Positions 29,974 to 42,204 of a DNA stretch of 64,000 bases are shown piece by piece. The first letter of the stretch is position 1. Every line of letters starts with the position of its first letter. A model generated the notes under the pieces. It was not told the DNA's origin. It did no database searches and was given only the letters and a program-made list of their open reading frames with translations. Source of the DNA: Pseudonocardia sp. ICBG1293 (GTDB lineage: Bacteria; Actinomycetota; Actinomycetes; Mycobacteriales; Pseudonocardiaceae); assembly GCF_020131355.1 (NCBI RefSeq), contig NZ_JAHLEL010000006.1, forward strand, positions 310,001-374,000, written 5' to 3'. The position numbers and the translations under genes are program-made.

Positions 29974-30894
29974 GTGAGTGCCGATCCCGTACCCGCTCCC
30001 GAGACCGCAGCCGACGGTGAACCGCGCGGCCAGGCCGTCCTCGACGACCTGGCCGCGCTGCTGGACCTGGAACGCCTGGAGGACAACCTCTTCCGGGGCG
30101 TGAGCCCCCCGGTCTCGCTGCCGCGGGTGTTCGGCGGCCAGGTGGCGGGGCAGGCGCTCGTCGCGGCCGGGCGGACGGTGCCCGCCGATCGGGGCGTACA
30201 CTCCCTGCACGCCTACTTCATCCGCCCCGGGGACCCGAGCATCCCGATCGTCTACGCGACCGAGCGGGTCCGCGACGGCCGCTCGTTCACCACCCGCCGG
30301 GTGCTCGCCATCCAGCGCGGCGAGGCGATCTTCTCGCTGTCGGCGTCGTTCCAGCTGCCGCAGAACGGTCTGGAGCACGCCCAGCCGATGCCGTCGGACG
30401 TCCCCGCCCCGGACGCCGTCGACGACCTCGGCACCCGGGCCGCCCGCGGGGACGGTGGCTGGATGGCCGGGCTGCCCCGGCCGCTGGACATCCGGCTGAT
30501 CGACGAGCCGTCGTGGTCGCAGGACCACCCCGGCCCGTCCGACGACCCGATGCGGCTGTGGCTGCGCGCCGACGGCGAGCTGCCCGACGACCCGTTGCTG
30601 CACGTGTGCCTGCTCACCTACGCCAGCGACCTCACCCTGCTCGGGTCGGTCGTCGCCCGGCACGACGTGCCCCGCACCGGGCTGCAGATGGCGAGCCTGG
30701 ACCACGCGATGTGGTTCCACGCCCCCGTCCGTGCCGACGAGTGGCTGCTCTACTCGTGCTTCTCCCCGGCCGCGTCCGGGGGCCGCGGCCTGGCGAGCGG
30801 CCGGTTCTTCACCGCCGACGGCCGTCTGGTCGCCACCACCATGCAGGAGGGACTCGTCCGGGTCCCCCGTGACCGGAGGGACACCCGCCCGTGA
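29974..30894 (+). CDS. tesB: Acyl-CoA thioesterase II
   Basis: Double-hotdog acyl-CoA thioesterase hydrolysing medium/long acyl-CoAs, 306 residues. Motifs: RVFGGQVAGQALVAA near 51-65, VHSLHAYFIRPGDP near 75-88, GRSFTTRRV near 104-112, and the C-terminal hotdog ASLDHAMWFHAP near 241-252 with the catalytic Asp, plus TMQEGLVR near the end with the catalytic Gln. CATACT (29961-29966) lies 7 nt before the GTG: leaderless-type. Stop overlaps the dienelactone hydrolase start. Confidence 0.94.
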   Translation: MSADPVPAPETAADGEPRGQAVLDDLAALLDLERLEDNLFRGVSPPVSLPRVFGGQVAGQALVAAGRTVPADRGVHSLHAYFIRPGDPSIPIVYATERVRDGRSFTTRRVLAIQRGEAIFSLSASFQLPQNGLEHAQPMPSDVPAPDAVDDLGTRAARGDGGWMAGLPRPLDIRLIDEPSWSQDHPGPSDDPMRLWLRADGELPDDPLLHVCLLTYASDLTLLGSVVARHDVPRTGLQMASLDHAMWFHAPVRADEWLLYSCFSPAASGGRGLASGRFFTADGRLVATTMQEGLVRVPRDRRDTRP

Positions 30895-31601
30895 CCGTCG
30901 AGTCCGAGGTCTCGCTGCCCAGCGTCAACGGCGGGAGGCTGCCCGGTTTCCTGGCCCGCCCCGAGACCGACACCCCCGGCCCCGCCATCGTGATGATCTA
31001 CGAGATCTTCGGGATGACCCCGGAGATGCGCCGGATCGCCCGCGAGCTGGCCCGCGACGGCTACACCGTCCTGATCCCCGACCTGTTCGCCCGCGGCCGG
31101 GTGAAGCCGCTGTGCATCGCCTCGACGGTCGCGACGATGGCGACCGGCCGCGGCGCCGCGCTCGGCGACTGCGAGTCCGCGCGACGCTGGCTGGCCGACC
31201 AGCCGACCGTCGACGCCGGGCGGATCGGCGTCATGGGGTTCTGCATGGGCGGCGGTTTCGCGATGCTGCTGTCCCAGAGCGGCCTGTACCGGGTCGCCGT
31301 GCCGTTCTACGGCCGCGCCGGCACCGCCGTGGAACCGGTCTGCCCCGTCGTCGCGAGCTTCGGCGGGCGGGACGCGCAGTTCGCCGACGGCTACCCGCAG
31401 CGCCTGGAGGCCGACCTGGAGCAGCGGGGGATCCCGCACGACGTCGTCGTCTACCCCGAGGCGGGACACTCGTTCATGACCCGCACCCCGGGCGTGAAGG
31501 GGGCGGTCGCCCGGCGGACGCCGCTGCACGCGGAGTACCACGAGCCCTCGGCGACGGATGCGACCGAGCGGGTGCGGGCCTTCCTGCGCGAGCACCTGTA
31601 G
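30891..31601 (+). CDS. Dienelactone hydrolase family protein
   Basis: 236 residues, alpha/beta hydrolase. The nucleophile is Cys in GVMGFCMGGGFAM near 117-129, the hallmark of dienelactone hydrolases. A late GGRDAQF Asp near 163 and EAGHSFM His near 197 complete the triad. The N-terminal EIFGMTPEMRRIARELARDGY matches the family. The natural substrate need not be a dienelactone. GTG start inside the tesB stop: translationally coupled. Confidence 0.9.
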   Translation: MTVESEVSLPSVNGGRLPGFLARPETDTPGPAIVMIYEIFGMTPEMRRIARELARDGYTVLIPDLFARGRVKPLCIASTVATMATGRGAALGDCESARRWLADQPTVDAGRIGVMGFCMGGGFAMLLSQSGLYRVAVPFYGRAGTAVEPVCPVVASFGGRDAQFADGYPQRLEADLEQRGIPHDVVVYPEAGHSFMTRTPGVKGAVARRTPLHAEYHEPSATDATERVRAFLREHL

Positions 31602-31619
31602 CCGGGGCAGGATGGGGGT

Positions 31620-32933
31620 GTGAGCGAGCGCGATGATCAGCAGGACCGGGCCTGGGGCTTCCGCACCCGAGCCGTGCACGCCGGGACGGTGCCGGACGCC
31701 GCGACCGGGTCGCGTGCGGTCCCGATCCACCAGACGACCAGCTACGTCTTCCGCGACACCGACGACGCCGCGGCGCTGTTCGCGCTGCAGAAGTACGGGC
31801 TGATCTACTCCCGGATCGCGAACCCGACGGTGTCGGCGCTGGAGGAGCGTCTGGCCAGCCTCGACGGCGGCATCGGTGCGGTGTGCACGGCCAGCGGGCA
31901 GGCCGCCGAGTTCCTGACCTTCGCCGCCCTCGCCGGGGCGGGCGACCACGCCGTCGCCGCGGCGGGGCTCTACGGCGGCACCATCACCCAGCTCGACGTG
32001 ACGCTGCGCCGCTTCGGCGTCGACACCACCTTCGTACCGGGTACCGACCCGGCCGACTACGCCGCCGCGATCCGGGAGAACACCAAGTTCGTCTTCGCCG
32101 AGGTCGTGTCCAACCCCGGCGGCGAGGTCGCCGACATCGCCGGGCTCGCCGAGGTCGCGCACGCGGCCGGGCTCCCGCTGACCATCGACGCGACACTGGC
32201 GACGCCCTACCTGTGCCGGCCGCTGGAGCACGGCGCGGACATCGTGATCCACTCGGTGACCAAGTTCCTCGGCGGGCACGGCACCACCCTCGGCGGCGTC
32301 GTGATCGAGTCCGGCCGGTTCGACTGGGGCAACGGCCGCTTCCCCGGGATGACCGAGCCCGTTCCGTCCTACGGCGGGCTCACCTGGTGGGGCAACTTCC
32401 AGGAGCTCGGCTTCCTCACCAAGCTGCGTGCCGAGCAGCTGCGCGACGTCGGCGCCACGCTGTCCGCGCACTCGGCGTTCCTGCTGATGCAGGGCGTCGA
32501 GACGCTGCCGCAGCGGATGGAGGCCCACGTGGCAGGAGCGCGAAAGGTCGCGGAGTGGCTCGAGGCCGACCCGCGGGTGGAGTACGTGACCTACCCCGGG
32601 CTGCCGTCGCACCGTCACCACGAGCGGGCCCGCCGGTACCTGCCCGCGGGGCCGGGCGCGGTCTTCGCGTTCGGGGTGCGCGGTGGCCGGGCGGCGGGGG
32701 CGCGGTTCATCGAGGCGGTACAGCTGTGCAGCCACCTCGCCAACGTCGGCGACGCCCGCACCCTCGTTCTGCACCCCGGGTCCACCACCCACCAGCAGCT
32801 GACCACCGAGCAGCTCGAGCACGCCGGCGTCCCCGAGGACATGATCCGGATCTCGGTCGGCCTGGAGGACCCGGACGACATCGTCTGGGACCTCGACCAG
32901 GCCCTGACCGTCTCGCAGAAGGAGGACGCGTGA
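31620..32933 (+). CDS. metY: O-acetylhomoserine aminocarboxypropyltransferase
   Basis: PLP enzyme of the Cys/Met metabolism family making homocysteine from O-acetylhomoserine and sulfide. 437 residues. Seen: [26 protein letters not shown] (key Pro and Gln, near 18-43), [19 protein letters not shown] near 63-81, ASGQAAEF near 91, and the PLP lysine in [16 protein letters not shown] near 209. The SLED..D C-terminal segment and 430-residue length favour MetY over cystathionine lyases of ~390. CAGGAT lies 6 nt before the GTG. Overlaps the CoA-binding gene by 4 nt. Confidence 0.93.
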   Translation: MSERDDQQDRAWGFRTRAVHAGTVPDAATGSRAVPIHQTTSYVFRDTDDAAALFALQKYGLIYSRIANPTVSALEERLASLDGGIGAVCTASGQAAEFLTFAALAGAGDHAVAAAGLYGGTITQLDVTLRRFGVDTTFVPGTDPADYAAAIRENTKFVFAEVVSNPGGEVADIAGLAEVAHAAGLPLTIDATLATPYLCRPLEHGADIVIHSVTKFLGGHGTTLGGVVIESGRFDWGNGRFPGMTEPVPSYGGLTWWGNFQELGFLTKLRAEQLRDVGATLSAHSAFLLMQGVETLPQRMEAHVAGARKVAEWLEADPRVEYVTYPGLPSHRHHERARRYLPAGPGAVFAFGVRGGRAAGARFIEAVQLCSHLANVGDARTLVLHPGSTTHQQLTTEQLEHAGVPEDMIRISVGLEDPDDIVWDLDQALTVSQKEDA

Positions 32934-33409
32934 GCTGGGAGAACCCGCCGGCCTGGCGGAGGCAGCAGATCCTCGCGGCGACCCGCACCGTCGCCGTCGT
33001 CGGGGCGAGCGCGAACCCGGCCCGGGCCAGCAACTTCGTCGCGACCTACCTGCTGGCCTCGACCCGGTTCGAGGTGTACTTCGTGAACCCGAACGCCCGC
33101 GAGATCCTCGGGCGGCCGGTGTACCCGTCGCTCGCCGAGCTGCCGGTGGTGCCGGACCTGGTCGACGTGTTCCGTCGCCCGGAGGACCTCGGCGGGGTGC
33201 TCGACGAGGTGCTGGCGCTCGACCCGCACCCGTCGACGTTCTGGCTGCAGTTCGGCCTGTTCGACGATGACCTGGCCCGACGCGCGGAGGCCGAGGGCCT
33301 GAGCGTGGTCATGGACCGCTGCCTCAAGGTGGAGCACGCGCGGTTCGCCGGGGGGCTGCACCTCGCCGGGTTCGACACCGGAGTGATCACGTCGCGACGC
33401 CGCGAGTGA
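32930..33409 (+). CDS. CoA-binding domain protein (YccU-like)
   Basis: 159 residues with a Rossmann CoA-binding fold: TVAVVGASANPARASNFVATYLL near 20-42, YFVNPNAREILGRPVYPSLAELP near 50-72, VDVFRRPED, STFWLQFGLFDDDLARRAEAEGLSVVMDRCLKVEH (key Cys near 140). Often placed beside metY in actinobacteria; exact role unknown. GTG overlaps the metY stop. Its last two codons and stop are the first unit of the 14-bp repeat array. Confidence 0.9.
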   Translation: MSWENPPAWRRQQILAATRTVAVVGASANPARASNFVATYLLASTRFEVYFVNPNAREILGRPVYPSLAELPVVPDLVDVFRRPEDLGGVLDEVLALDPHPSTFWLQFGLFDDDLARRAEAEGLSVVMDRCLKVEHARFAGGLHLAGFDTGVITSRRRE

Positions 33410-33732
33410 TCTGCCACGACCGGCCCGTCGCCGGGGGACAGCCGCGAGGGATCCGCCGCGGTTGATCCCGCGCGGATGAATGCAGCGGATGCCCCGCGTC
33501 CGGCCCGTCATGGGGACCGCCGCGAGTGACGCGCCGCGACCGGCCTGCCGCGAGTGACGCGCCGCGATCGACCTGCCGTGCCCGACCCGCCGTGCCCGAC
33601 CCGTCGCGGGTGGCCGCAGCAGATGATCCGCTGCGACCGAGGTGCGGAGACCGACGTGCTGCGATCGACGTGCCCCGACCGACGTGCCCCGACCGACGTG
33701 CTGTGACCGGTCTGCGGCGACCGATCTGCTCG
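33404..33732. repeat. 14-bp degenerate minisatellite, ~24 units
   Basis: From the last codons of the CoA-binding gene to 33732 the sequence is built of 14-bp units with consensus near GACCGACCTGCCGC. Clear units include GAGTGACGCGCCGC (524-537 and 552-565 of 33 kb), GATCGACCTGCCGT, GCCCGACCCGCCGT, GACCGACGTGCTGC, GATCGACGTGCCCC, GACCGACGTGCCCC, GACCGACGTGCTGT and GACCGATCTGCTCG. Most are in exact 14-bp register; two are 13 and one is 9. The period is not a multiple of three, so it is not a coding repeat. Nothing else is seen here. Confidence 0.85.
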
Positions 33733-33763
33733 GGACCGGTCCGCGGCCGGGGCGCCGCGGAGG

Positions 33764-33985
33764 TCAGATCCGCTCGGGGGCCCGGCCGTCGTCGTCGAGG
33801 ACGTCGTCGACCGCAGGCTCCCGCCCGGCCGGCGGGCCGGCCTCGGCGCGGGCCCGCTCCGCCGCGTCCTCGGCCTCGTCCCGCGACGCGTACTGGGTGA
33901 ACACCCCGCATCCGCAGTCGCACCGCACCACCCACCGGTCGGCGACGTCGGCCATCTGCAGCACCTGCGGGTCGTGATCGTCCAC
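33764..33985 (-). CDS. Small Cys-motif hypothetical protein (73 aa)
   Basis: 73 residues: acidic start (VDDHDPQVLQMADVADRW), then VVRCDCGCGVFTQYAS with a C-x-C-x-C cluster near 21-25 and an acidic helical tail (EDAAERARAEAG). The Cys cluster may bind a metal. No family name recognised. GTG at 33985 follows GAGGAGG with a 4-nt gap, a good ribosome site. The 251 bp upstream to the next gene's end hold nothing recognisable. Confidence 0.6.
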   Translation of the reverse strand: MDDHDPQVLQMADVADRWVVRCDCGCGVFTQYASRDEAEDAAERARAEAGPPAGREPAVDDVLDDDGRAPERI

Positions 33986-34236
33986 CAGGACCTCCTCGGC
34001 GGCGGGTGAGTGAGCGGCATCATTGCGCGCCGCAGCACCCCCGCGCCATTCGGGACCGGGCGTCGTCTGCCGACGGTCCGGGCGCGACGCGCCACGGCAC
34101 CGCACGCGCGACGGCCGCCCCGATCCCGGCGGCGGGATCGGGCGCCGCGCCCGCGTACACACCCGTCCGGACGCGACGCCCGACGCCGGCCGCACGACAC
34201 CCCGGCCGGCCGGTGTCGGGCGGGACCGCGGCCGCC

Positions 34237-34911
34237 TCACCAGCCGAGCAGGCCGACCAGGAAAGCGTGGACGATCCAGAACGGGGCGAACGCCAGCGCG
34301 ACCAGCCCGCCCGGCCCCACCCCGCGCCGGGCGGGGAACACCAGCGCGAGGGACGCGAGCCCCCACGGCACGACCAGCGCGAGCCCGCGCAGTGGCCACG
34401 ATCCGACCCCGGCGAACAGGGCGAGCAGCAGCGCGACCGCGACCCACCCGGCCGCGGCGGCCACGCAGCGGGGCAGCACCGCGCCGGTGCCCGGCGTCGC
34501 GGACCCGTCGGCCACCGCGGCGCGGTCCGGCTCGGTACCCAATGGGTACGGCGGTGCCCCCGGCAGCGGGGCGTGCGGCGGGACCGACGCGGGGTCGACC
34601 CCGGAGAACCCCGGGGCCCCCTGCCACGACGGTGTCGCCTCGTCCGTGCCGGGACGTCCCGGCCGCCCCGACCGGTCCAGCTGCTCCGGCTGGTCGGACT
34701 GCTCCTGCTGGTCGGGATCGTCCGGCCTGACAGGCTGCGCCGGCTGGTCGGGGTGGTCCGGCCTGACAGGCTGCGCCGGCTGGTCGGGGTGCTCCGGCCT
34801 GACGGACTGCGCCGGCTCGTCGGGGTGCCCCTGGCCGATGGGCTGCACCGGGTCGCCCGGCCGCACCGGGTCGCCCGGCCGGGGCCGGTCGGCGGGGTCG
34901 GTGCCGCTCAT
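34237..34911 (-). CDS. Proline-rich repeat membrane protein
   Basis: 224 residues. The N-terminal ~130 are disordered and Pro/Asp/Gln-rich with a 12-residue repeat (PDQPAQPVRPDH) in four near-identical copies. The C-terminal part has two or three membrane helices (AAAGWVAVALLLALFAGVG, LRGLALVVPWGLASLALVF and LVALAFAPFWIVHAFLVGLLGW, lengths of about 19-22). Function unknown; similar architectures are common among actinobacterial DUF4190-like proteins. ATG at 34911. Confidence 0.65.
   Translation of the reverse strand: MSGTDPADRPRPGDPVRPGDPVQPIGQGHPDEPAQSVRPEHPDQPAQPVRPDHPDQPAQPVRPDDPDQQEQSDQPEQLDRSGRPGRPGTDEATPSWQGAPGFSGVDPASVPPHAPLPGAPPYPLGTEPDRAAVADGSATPGTGAVLPRCVAAAAGWVAVALLLALFAGVGSWPLRGLALVVPWGLASLALVFPARRGVGPGGLVALAFAPFWIVHAFLVGLLGW
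34708..34851. repeat. 36-bp tandem repeat, four copies
   Basis: Units at 34708-34743, 34744-34779, 34780-34815 and 34816-34851 share the plus-strand core CTGGTCGGGGTGGTCCGG. The first three differ by a few bases; the fourth is more diverged. They encode the 12-residue repeat of the proline-rich protein and keep its frame. Confidence 0.9.
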
Positions 34912-34924
34912 GTCGGGAGCCTAG

Positions 34925-37351
<2,427 letters not shown>

Positions 37352-37360
37352 GCCGACCGC

Positions 37361-37409
37361 ACGCACGCCGCGGCCCCGCCCCCGTCCCGGGTGCGGGGCC
37401 GCGGTGCGT
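37361..37409 (+). terminator. Strong hairpin terminator after mdh
   Basis: CCGCGGCCCCGC (37368-37379) pairs perfectly with GCGGGGCCGCGG (37393-37404). Outer arms ACGCA and TGCGT extend the stem past a 2-nt bulge. It begins 10 nt after the mdh stop. There is no T-run. Confidence 0.75.
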
Positions 37410-37424
37410 CCGGGCCCGTCCCAT

Positions 37425-37720
37425 GGACGCCCCCTCGCCCCACCGAACGCCCCTGCCCACGGAACGCCGCCGCCCACGGAGCGCGCCGGAACGCCTCGCC
37501 CACGGAACGCCTCGCGCACCGACCGCCGCGCGCACCGAACGCCCCGCCCCGCCTTCGCACGAGCGGGCCGTTCGCACGAAAGGTTCGTACGAAGGGTCCG
37601 CTCGTGCGAACGAGGCGGGTCGTGCGAACGGGGCGAGGCGTGCGAACCGGGGGCGTGTGGACGGGGCGAGGCGTGCGAACGGGGTGAGGCGTGTGGACGG
37701 CGAGGGGGAGGCGACGTGGG
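37425..37720. repeat. Inverted array of 17-18-bp repeats between mdh and the ABC operon
   Basis: Left half: plus-strand units such as CCACGGAACGCCTCGC and CACCGAACGCCCC. Right half: the complementary type, such as TGCGAACGGGGCGAGGCG. They meet at a centre where TTCGCACGAGCGG (37554-37566) and CCGCTCGTGCGAA (37598-37610) are exact inverted repeats. Inside the centre is the perfect palindrome TTCGTACGAA. The whole ~300 bp is thus a degenerate giant inverted repeat made of tandem units. No gene is supported here. Confidence 0.75.
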
Positions 37721-37746
37721 GGGGCGAGGACGGGGACCGGGCCCGG

Positions 37747-38829
<1,083 letters not shown>

Positions 38830-38844
38830 GTCAGCGTCCCGCCG

Positions 38845-40176
38845 TCAGATGTTGGGCTTCACGTCGGTGTCGAAGATGCCGGTCAACGTGGTCCTGAGCG
38901 TGGTCAGCTCGGTCTGTACGTCGGCCCGTTGGTTGAGGATGTTGGCACAGGTCCGTGCGATCTCCTGGTCGGCGCCCGGGAAGAACGCGCGGGCCCGGTC
39001 CTGGGTGCGGGTCCGGTCGAGCTGGTCGATGGCGATCTTGCGCAGCGGCGTCTCGGCGAGCAGCGGGCCGGTGTCGGCCGAGGTCCGCAGCGGCAGGTAC
39101 CCGGTGGCCTGGGAGAACAGCACGGTGTTCTCCGGGCTGGTCAGGAACTTCGCGAACGCCGCCGCGGCGAGCTGGCGCTCCGGCGGGACCCCGGCCGGGA
39201 TCCCGAGCCCCGCGCCCCCGGTTGGGCACACCGGCCCGGCGACCGGGCCCGCGGGCAGGAAGCCGGCGCCGACGTCGAACTGGGCCGCGTCGAGCACGGT
39301 GACCAGCGAGCCGGTGGAGCCGACCGTCGCCGACACCGCCCCGGCACCCAGGTCGGTGGTGCCGTCGGTGGCGGCGACGCCCGCCCAGCCCGAGGTCACC
39401 GCGTTCTGCAGGGCCGAGACCGCGCGGACCGCCTCGGGGGAGTCGCAGGTGACGTCCCACTCGTTCGACCAGGCGCCGCCCTCGCCCCAGAGGTTGTTCT
39501 GGAACGACCAGCCGGCGTAGTCGGCCAGGGCGGGGAGCTGGTACGCCTTCTGCGCGCCGGTGCCGGCGGCCTGCAGCCGCGGGCCCCACTCGGCCATCTC
39601 GGTCCAGGTGGCGGGTGCGCGGTCGGGCAGACCGGCCTTCTGCCAGTGCGCCTTGTTGTAGTAGAAGATCGGCGTCGAACGGGCCCAGGGCAGCGCCCAG
39701 AGCTTGCCGTCGTAGCGGTAGTCCTCGATCAGCTGCTGCCGGTAGTCGGCGGTGTCGATGCCGGTCGCGGCGATCAGCGGGTCCATCGGCACGATGGAGC
39801 GCTGCATGTAGTAGCGGAACCACCAGACGTCGGAGAGCACGACGAGGTCGGGCAGCTGGGAGCCGCCGCCGGCCTGCGCGGTCTGGAAGCGCTGCGCGAT
39901 CTCCTCGTAGTTCGCGCCCGCGGTCACCAGGTTGACCTTCGTGCCCGGGTTGGCCCGCTGGTAGGCATCGATGATCTGGCGCGACACCGTCTCCGAGCTG
40001 CCCGGGTTGTTCGTCCACCAGGTGATCTCCTTCGCCGGCTGCACGCCGGAGTAGTCGACCTCCGGGACGTCGGCGGGCCCGCCGCCGCTGGTGGACGGGC
40101 CACCGCAGGCGGCCAGCGCCGCGGCGGCGCCGGTGATGCCGGCGAACTTCAGGAATCCGCGACGGTCGAGGTGCAT
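38845..40176 (-). CDS. Extracellular solute-binding lipoprotein (sugar ABC importer)
   Basis: 443 residues, family 1 solute-binding protein. A twin-arginine-like start (RRGFLKFAG) is combined with the lipobox LAAC (Cys24), as in many actinobacterial binding proteins. The mature part begins with a Gly/Ser linker then ITWWTNNPGSSETV; the cleft shows LPDLVVLSDVWWFRYY near 110, KLWALPWARSTPIFYYNKAHW near 155-175 and the late FLTSPENTVLFSQATGYLPLR near 355. Captures a sugar or glycerol-phosphate-type ligand outside the membrane; glycerol-3-phosphate and oligosaccharides are both possible. ATG at 40176. Confidence 0.9.
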   Translation of the reverse strand: MHLDRRGFLKFAGITGAAAALAACGGPSTSGGGPADVPEVDYSGVQPAKEITWWTNNPGSSETVSRQIIDAYQRANPGTKVNLVTAGANYEEIAQRFQTAQAGGGSQLPDLVVLSDVWWFRYYMQRSIVPMDPLIAATGIDTADYRQQLIEDYRYDGKLWALPWARSTPIFYYNKAHWQKAGLPDRAPATWTEMAEWGPRLQAAGTGAQKAYQLPALADYAGWSFQNNLWGEGGAWSNEWDVTCDSPEAVRAVSALQNAVTSGWAGVAATDGTTDLGAGAVSATVGSTGSLVTVLDAAQFDVGAGFLPAGPVAGPVCPTGGAGLGIPAGVPPERQLAAAAFAKFLTSPENTVLFSQATGYLPLRTSADTGPLLAETPLRKIAIDQLDRTRTQDRARAFFPGADQEIARTCANILNQRADVQTELTTLRTTLTGIFDTDVKPNI

Positions 40177-40223
40177 GGCAGCTGGCGTCCTTTCGGGGAG
40201 GGGAGAGCGGGAGCGGAGTGGTC

Positions 40224-41099
40224 TCAGTCCTTGACCGCGCCCTGGGTCAGCCCGGCGATGATGTGGCGCTGGAGCGCGATGAACACGATCAGGACCGGCA
40301 CGATCACGGCGACCGACCCGGCCATGAGCTGGCCGTACGCCGCGGCCCGGTTGTCCACGTTGGCGAGCAGGGTGAGCCCGACCGGCAGCGTCATCATCTC
40401 CGGCCTGGAGATGATCACCAGGGGCCACAGGTAGTCGTTCCACTCGTAGACGATGGTGATCAGCGCGACCGTGGCGACGGTCGGCGCGGACACCGGCAGC
40501 ACGACCCGGGTGAGGCGGCGCCAGTGCCCGGCCCCGTCGAGCTCCGCGGCCTCCAGCAGGCTCGGTGGCAGCGTGCGGAAGTGCTGGCGCAGCAGGAACG
40601 TGCCGAACGCCGTCCCCAGGCCGGGCAGGATGATGCCCCAGTAGGTGTCCGCCCCGCCGAGCGCGGTGATCAGGGTGTAGTTGGGCAGCAGCGCCACCTG
40701 TGGCGGCACCATCAGCGTCACCAGCAGCCCGGCGAAGATCCAGTTCTTGAACGGGAACCGGACGAACACCAGCCCGTAGGCGGTGAACACCGCCAGGGCC
40801 ACCTTCAGCGCGGCGCCGACCGCGGTGACCAGCACCGAGTTCAGGAAGACCCGGCCGAACGGCAGGCGCTCGGCGACGGTGGCGTAGTTCTCCGTCGTCG
40901 GCGCCGCCGGCAGCAGTGCCGGGGTCTGGGTGATGATCTCGGTCAGTGGCTTGAACGACGACAGGGTCATCCACAGCAGTGGGAACAGCACGACCAGCAC
41001 GGCCACCAGCAGCGGCACGTAGGCGCTGGTCACGACGTCGAACAGGGCCCGGGGCGACAGCGCGCGCGACGACCGGGGCCCCGGAGCGGTGGTGGTCAT
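40224..41099 (-). CDS. Carbohydrate ABC transporter permease (MalG/UgpE type)
   Basis: 291 residues, six membrane helices. The EAA loop LLEAAELDGAGHWRRLTRVVLP near 185-206 contacts the ATPase; the family start YVPLLVAVLVVLFPLLWMTLSSFK near 30 and the end RHIIAGLTQGAVKD are typical of MalG/UgpE. Its ATG overlaps the stop of the partner permease (ATGA). Forms the membrane channel with that protein. Confidence 0.92.
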   Translation of the reverse strand: MTTTAPGPRSSRALSPRALFDVVTSAYVPLLVAVLVVLFPLLWMTLSSFKPLTEIITQTPALLPAAPTTENYATVAERLPFGRVFLNSVLVTAVGAALKVALAVFTAYGLVFVRFPFKNWIFAGLLVTLMVPPQVALLPNYTLITALGGADTYWGIILPGLGTAFGTFLLRQHFRTLPPSLLEAAELDGAGHWRRLTRVVLPVSAPTVATVALITIVYEWNDYLWPLVIISRPEMMTLPVGLTLLANVDNRAAAYGQLMAGSVAVIVPVLIVFIALQRHIIAGLTQGAVKD

Positions 41100-42058
41100 G
41101 CGTAGTGCACCCGCCGTTCCATCCACCGCAGCTGGACCAGGGTGAAGACCACCAGCACCACGAACAGGACCGTCGACACGGCCGCCGAGTAGCCTGCCCG
41201 GTTGCTCGACCCGAACGCCTGCAGGTACGCCTCGTAGATCAACGTCGTCGTGCCCTGCCCGAGCGGGGTCATGATCCGGATCAGGTCGAAGGCCTGCAGG
41301 GAGTTCAGCGCGCTCGTGACGACCAGGAAGAACGTCACCGGCGAGAGCAGCGGCAGCACCACCCGGAAGAACGTCCGCGTCGCCGACGCCCCGTCCAGCG
41401 CCGCGGCCTCCAGCAGGTCCTTCGGGATCGACTGCAGGCCCGCCAGGTAGATCACCGCGGCGTAGCCCATGTTCTTCCAGACGTAGACGATGCAGATCAT
41501 CGTCAGCGACATCGACGGGTCGTTGAAGAAGTCCGGTGCGGTGCCGCCGAAGGCCCGCACCACCGCCCCCAGCACCCCGATCGACGGGTCGAACACGAAC
41601 AGCCACACCAGCCCGACGCCGACCCCGGACAGCACGTAGGGGGAGAACACCGCGGCCCGCGCGACACCGGTACCCGGCACCCGCCGGTTGAGCGCCAGTG
41701 CGATCAGCAGCCCCAGCACCATCGAGCCGCCGACCGTGACGACGGTGAACACCAGCGTCGTCCCGACGATCCCCGCCGACGACGGCGAGGTCAGGAACGT
41801 GACGTAGTTCCCGAGCCCCACGAACGTCGCCGACGGCGACCCGAGGGTCCAGTTCAGCATCGAGTACCGGACGTTCTCGATCACCGGCCGGTAGGCGAAG
41901 GCGACGATCAGCGCCGCGTTGGGCAGCACCAGCGCGAGGAACACCCAGAAGTCGTGCCGGTCCCGGGCGGTGAAGCGGCGCCGTCGCCGCGGCGGGGGGC
42001 GTGAGGTCGCACCCGGCGCCGTCGGCGTCGAGGCGGACCGGGTGGGGGTGGACGTCAC
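41096..42058 (-). CDS. Carbohydrate ABC transporter permease (MalF/UgpA type)
   Basis: 320 residues, six membrane helices after a basic, Pro-rich 25-residue N-terminus. FWVFLALVLPNAALIVAFAYRPV near 40 and the EAA loop LLEAAALDGASATRTFFRVVLPLL near 228-251 identify the MalF/UgpA class. GTG at 42058 lies inside the palindrome GTCACGTGAC. First gene of the operon permease-permease-binding protein-ATPase. treZ is upstream on the same strand after 146 bp, so trehalose or malto-oligosaccharide is a possible substrate (inference). Confidence 0.92.
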   Translation of the reverse strand: MTSTPTRSASTPTAPGATSRPPPRRRRRFTARDRHDFWVFLALVLPNAALIVAFAYRPVIENVRYSMLNWTLGSPSATFVGLGNYVTFLTSPSSAGIVGTTLVFTVVTVGGSMVLGLLIALALNRRVPGTGVARAAVFSPYVLSGVGVGLVWLFVFDPSIGVLGAVVRAFGGTAPDFFNDPSMSLTMICIVYVWKNMGYAAVIYLAGLQSIPKDLLEAAALDGASATRTFFRVVLPLLSPVTFFLVVTSALNSLQAFDLIRIMTPLGQGTTTLIYEAYLQAFGSSNRAGYSAAVSTVLFVVLVVFTLVQLRWMERRVHYA

Positions 42059-42063
42059 GTGAC
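42054..42063. promoter_or_regulatory. Palindrome over the permease start codon
   Basis: GTCACGTGAC is a perfect 10-bp palindrome covering the GTG start, with further CACGT copies within 15 bp on the upstream side (42066-42070) and near 42146. A candidate operator for the sugar-transport operon; the binding protein is unknown. The rest of 42064-42204 holds nothing recognisable. Confidence 0.35.
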
Positions 42064-42204
42064 CTCACGTCTGTTGCAGGGGCGGCGCGCGGCCGCATCG
42101 TCGCGACCTCGCAGACCCTCGCAGACTCGTGTGGCCCGGCCGCGTCACGTGTCCGGCGAACAGGTGAACGGCGGCACTCGGACGGGTGATGCGCAGGGTC
42201 CCCG

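Noticed and set aside
33526..33900. Open frames through the 14-bp repeat array
   Set aside because: The repeat period is not a multiple of three and the translations are low-complexity Arg/Pro/Asp; no ribosome site.
37540..37620. Replication origin at the TTCGTACGAA cluster
   Set aside because: No DnaA boxes (TTGTCCACA-type), and none of dnaA, dnaN or parAB nearby.
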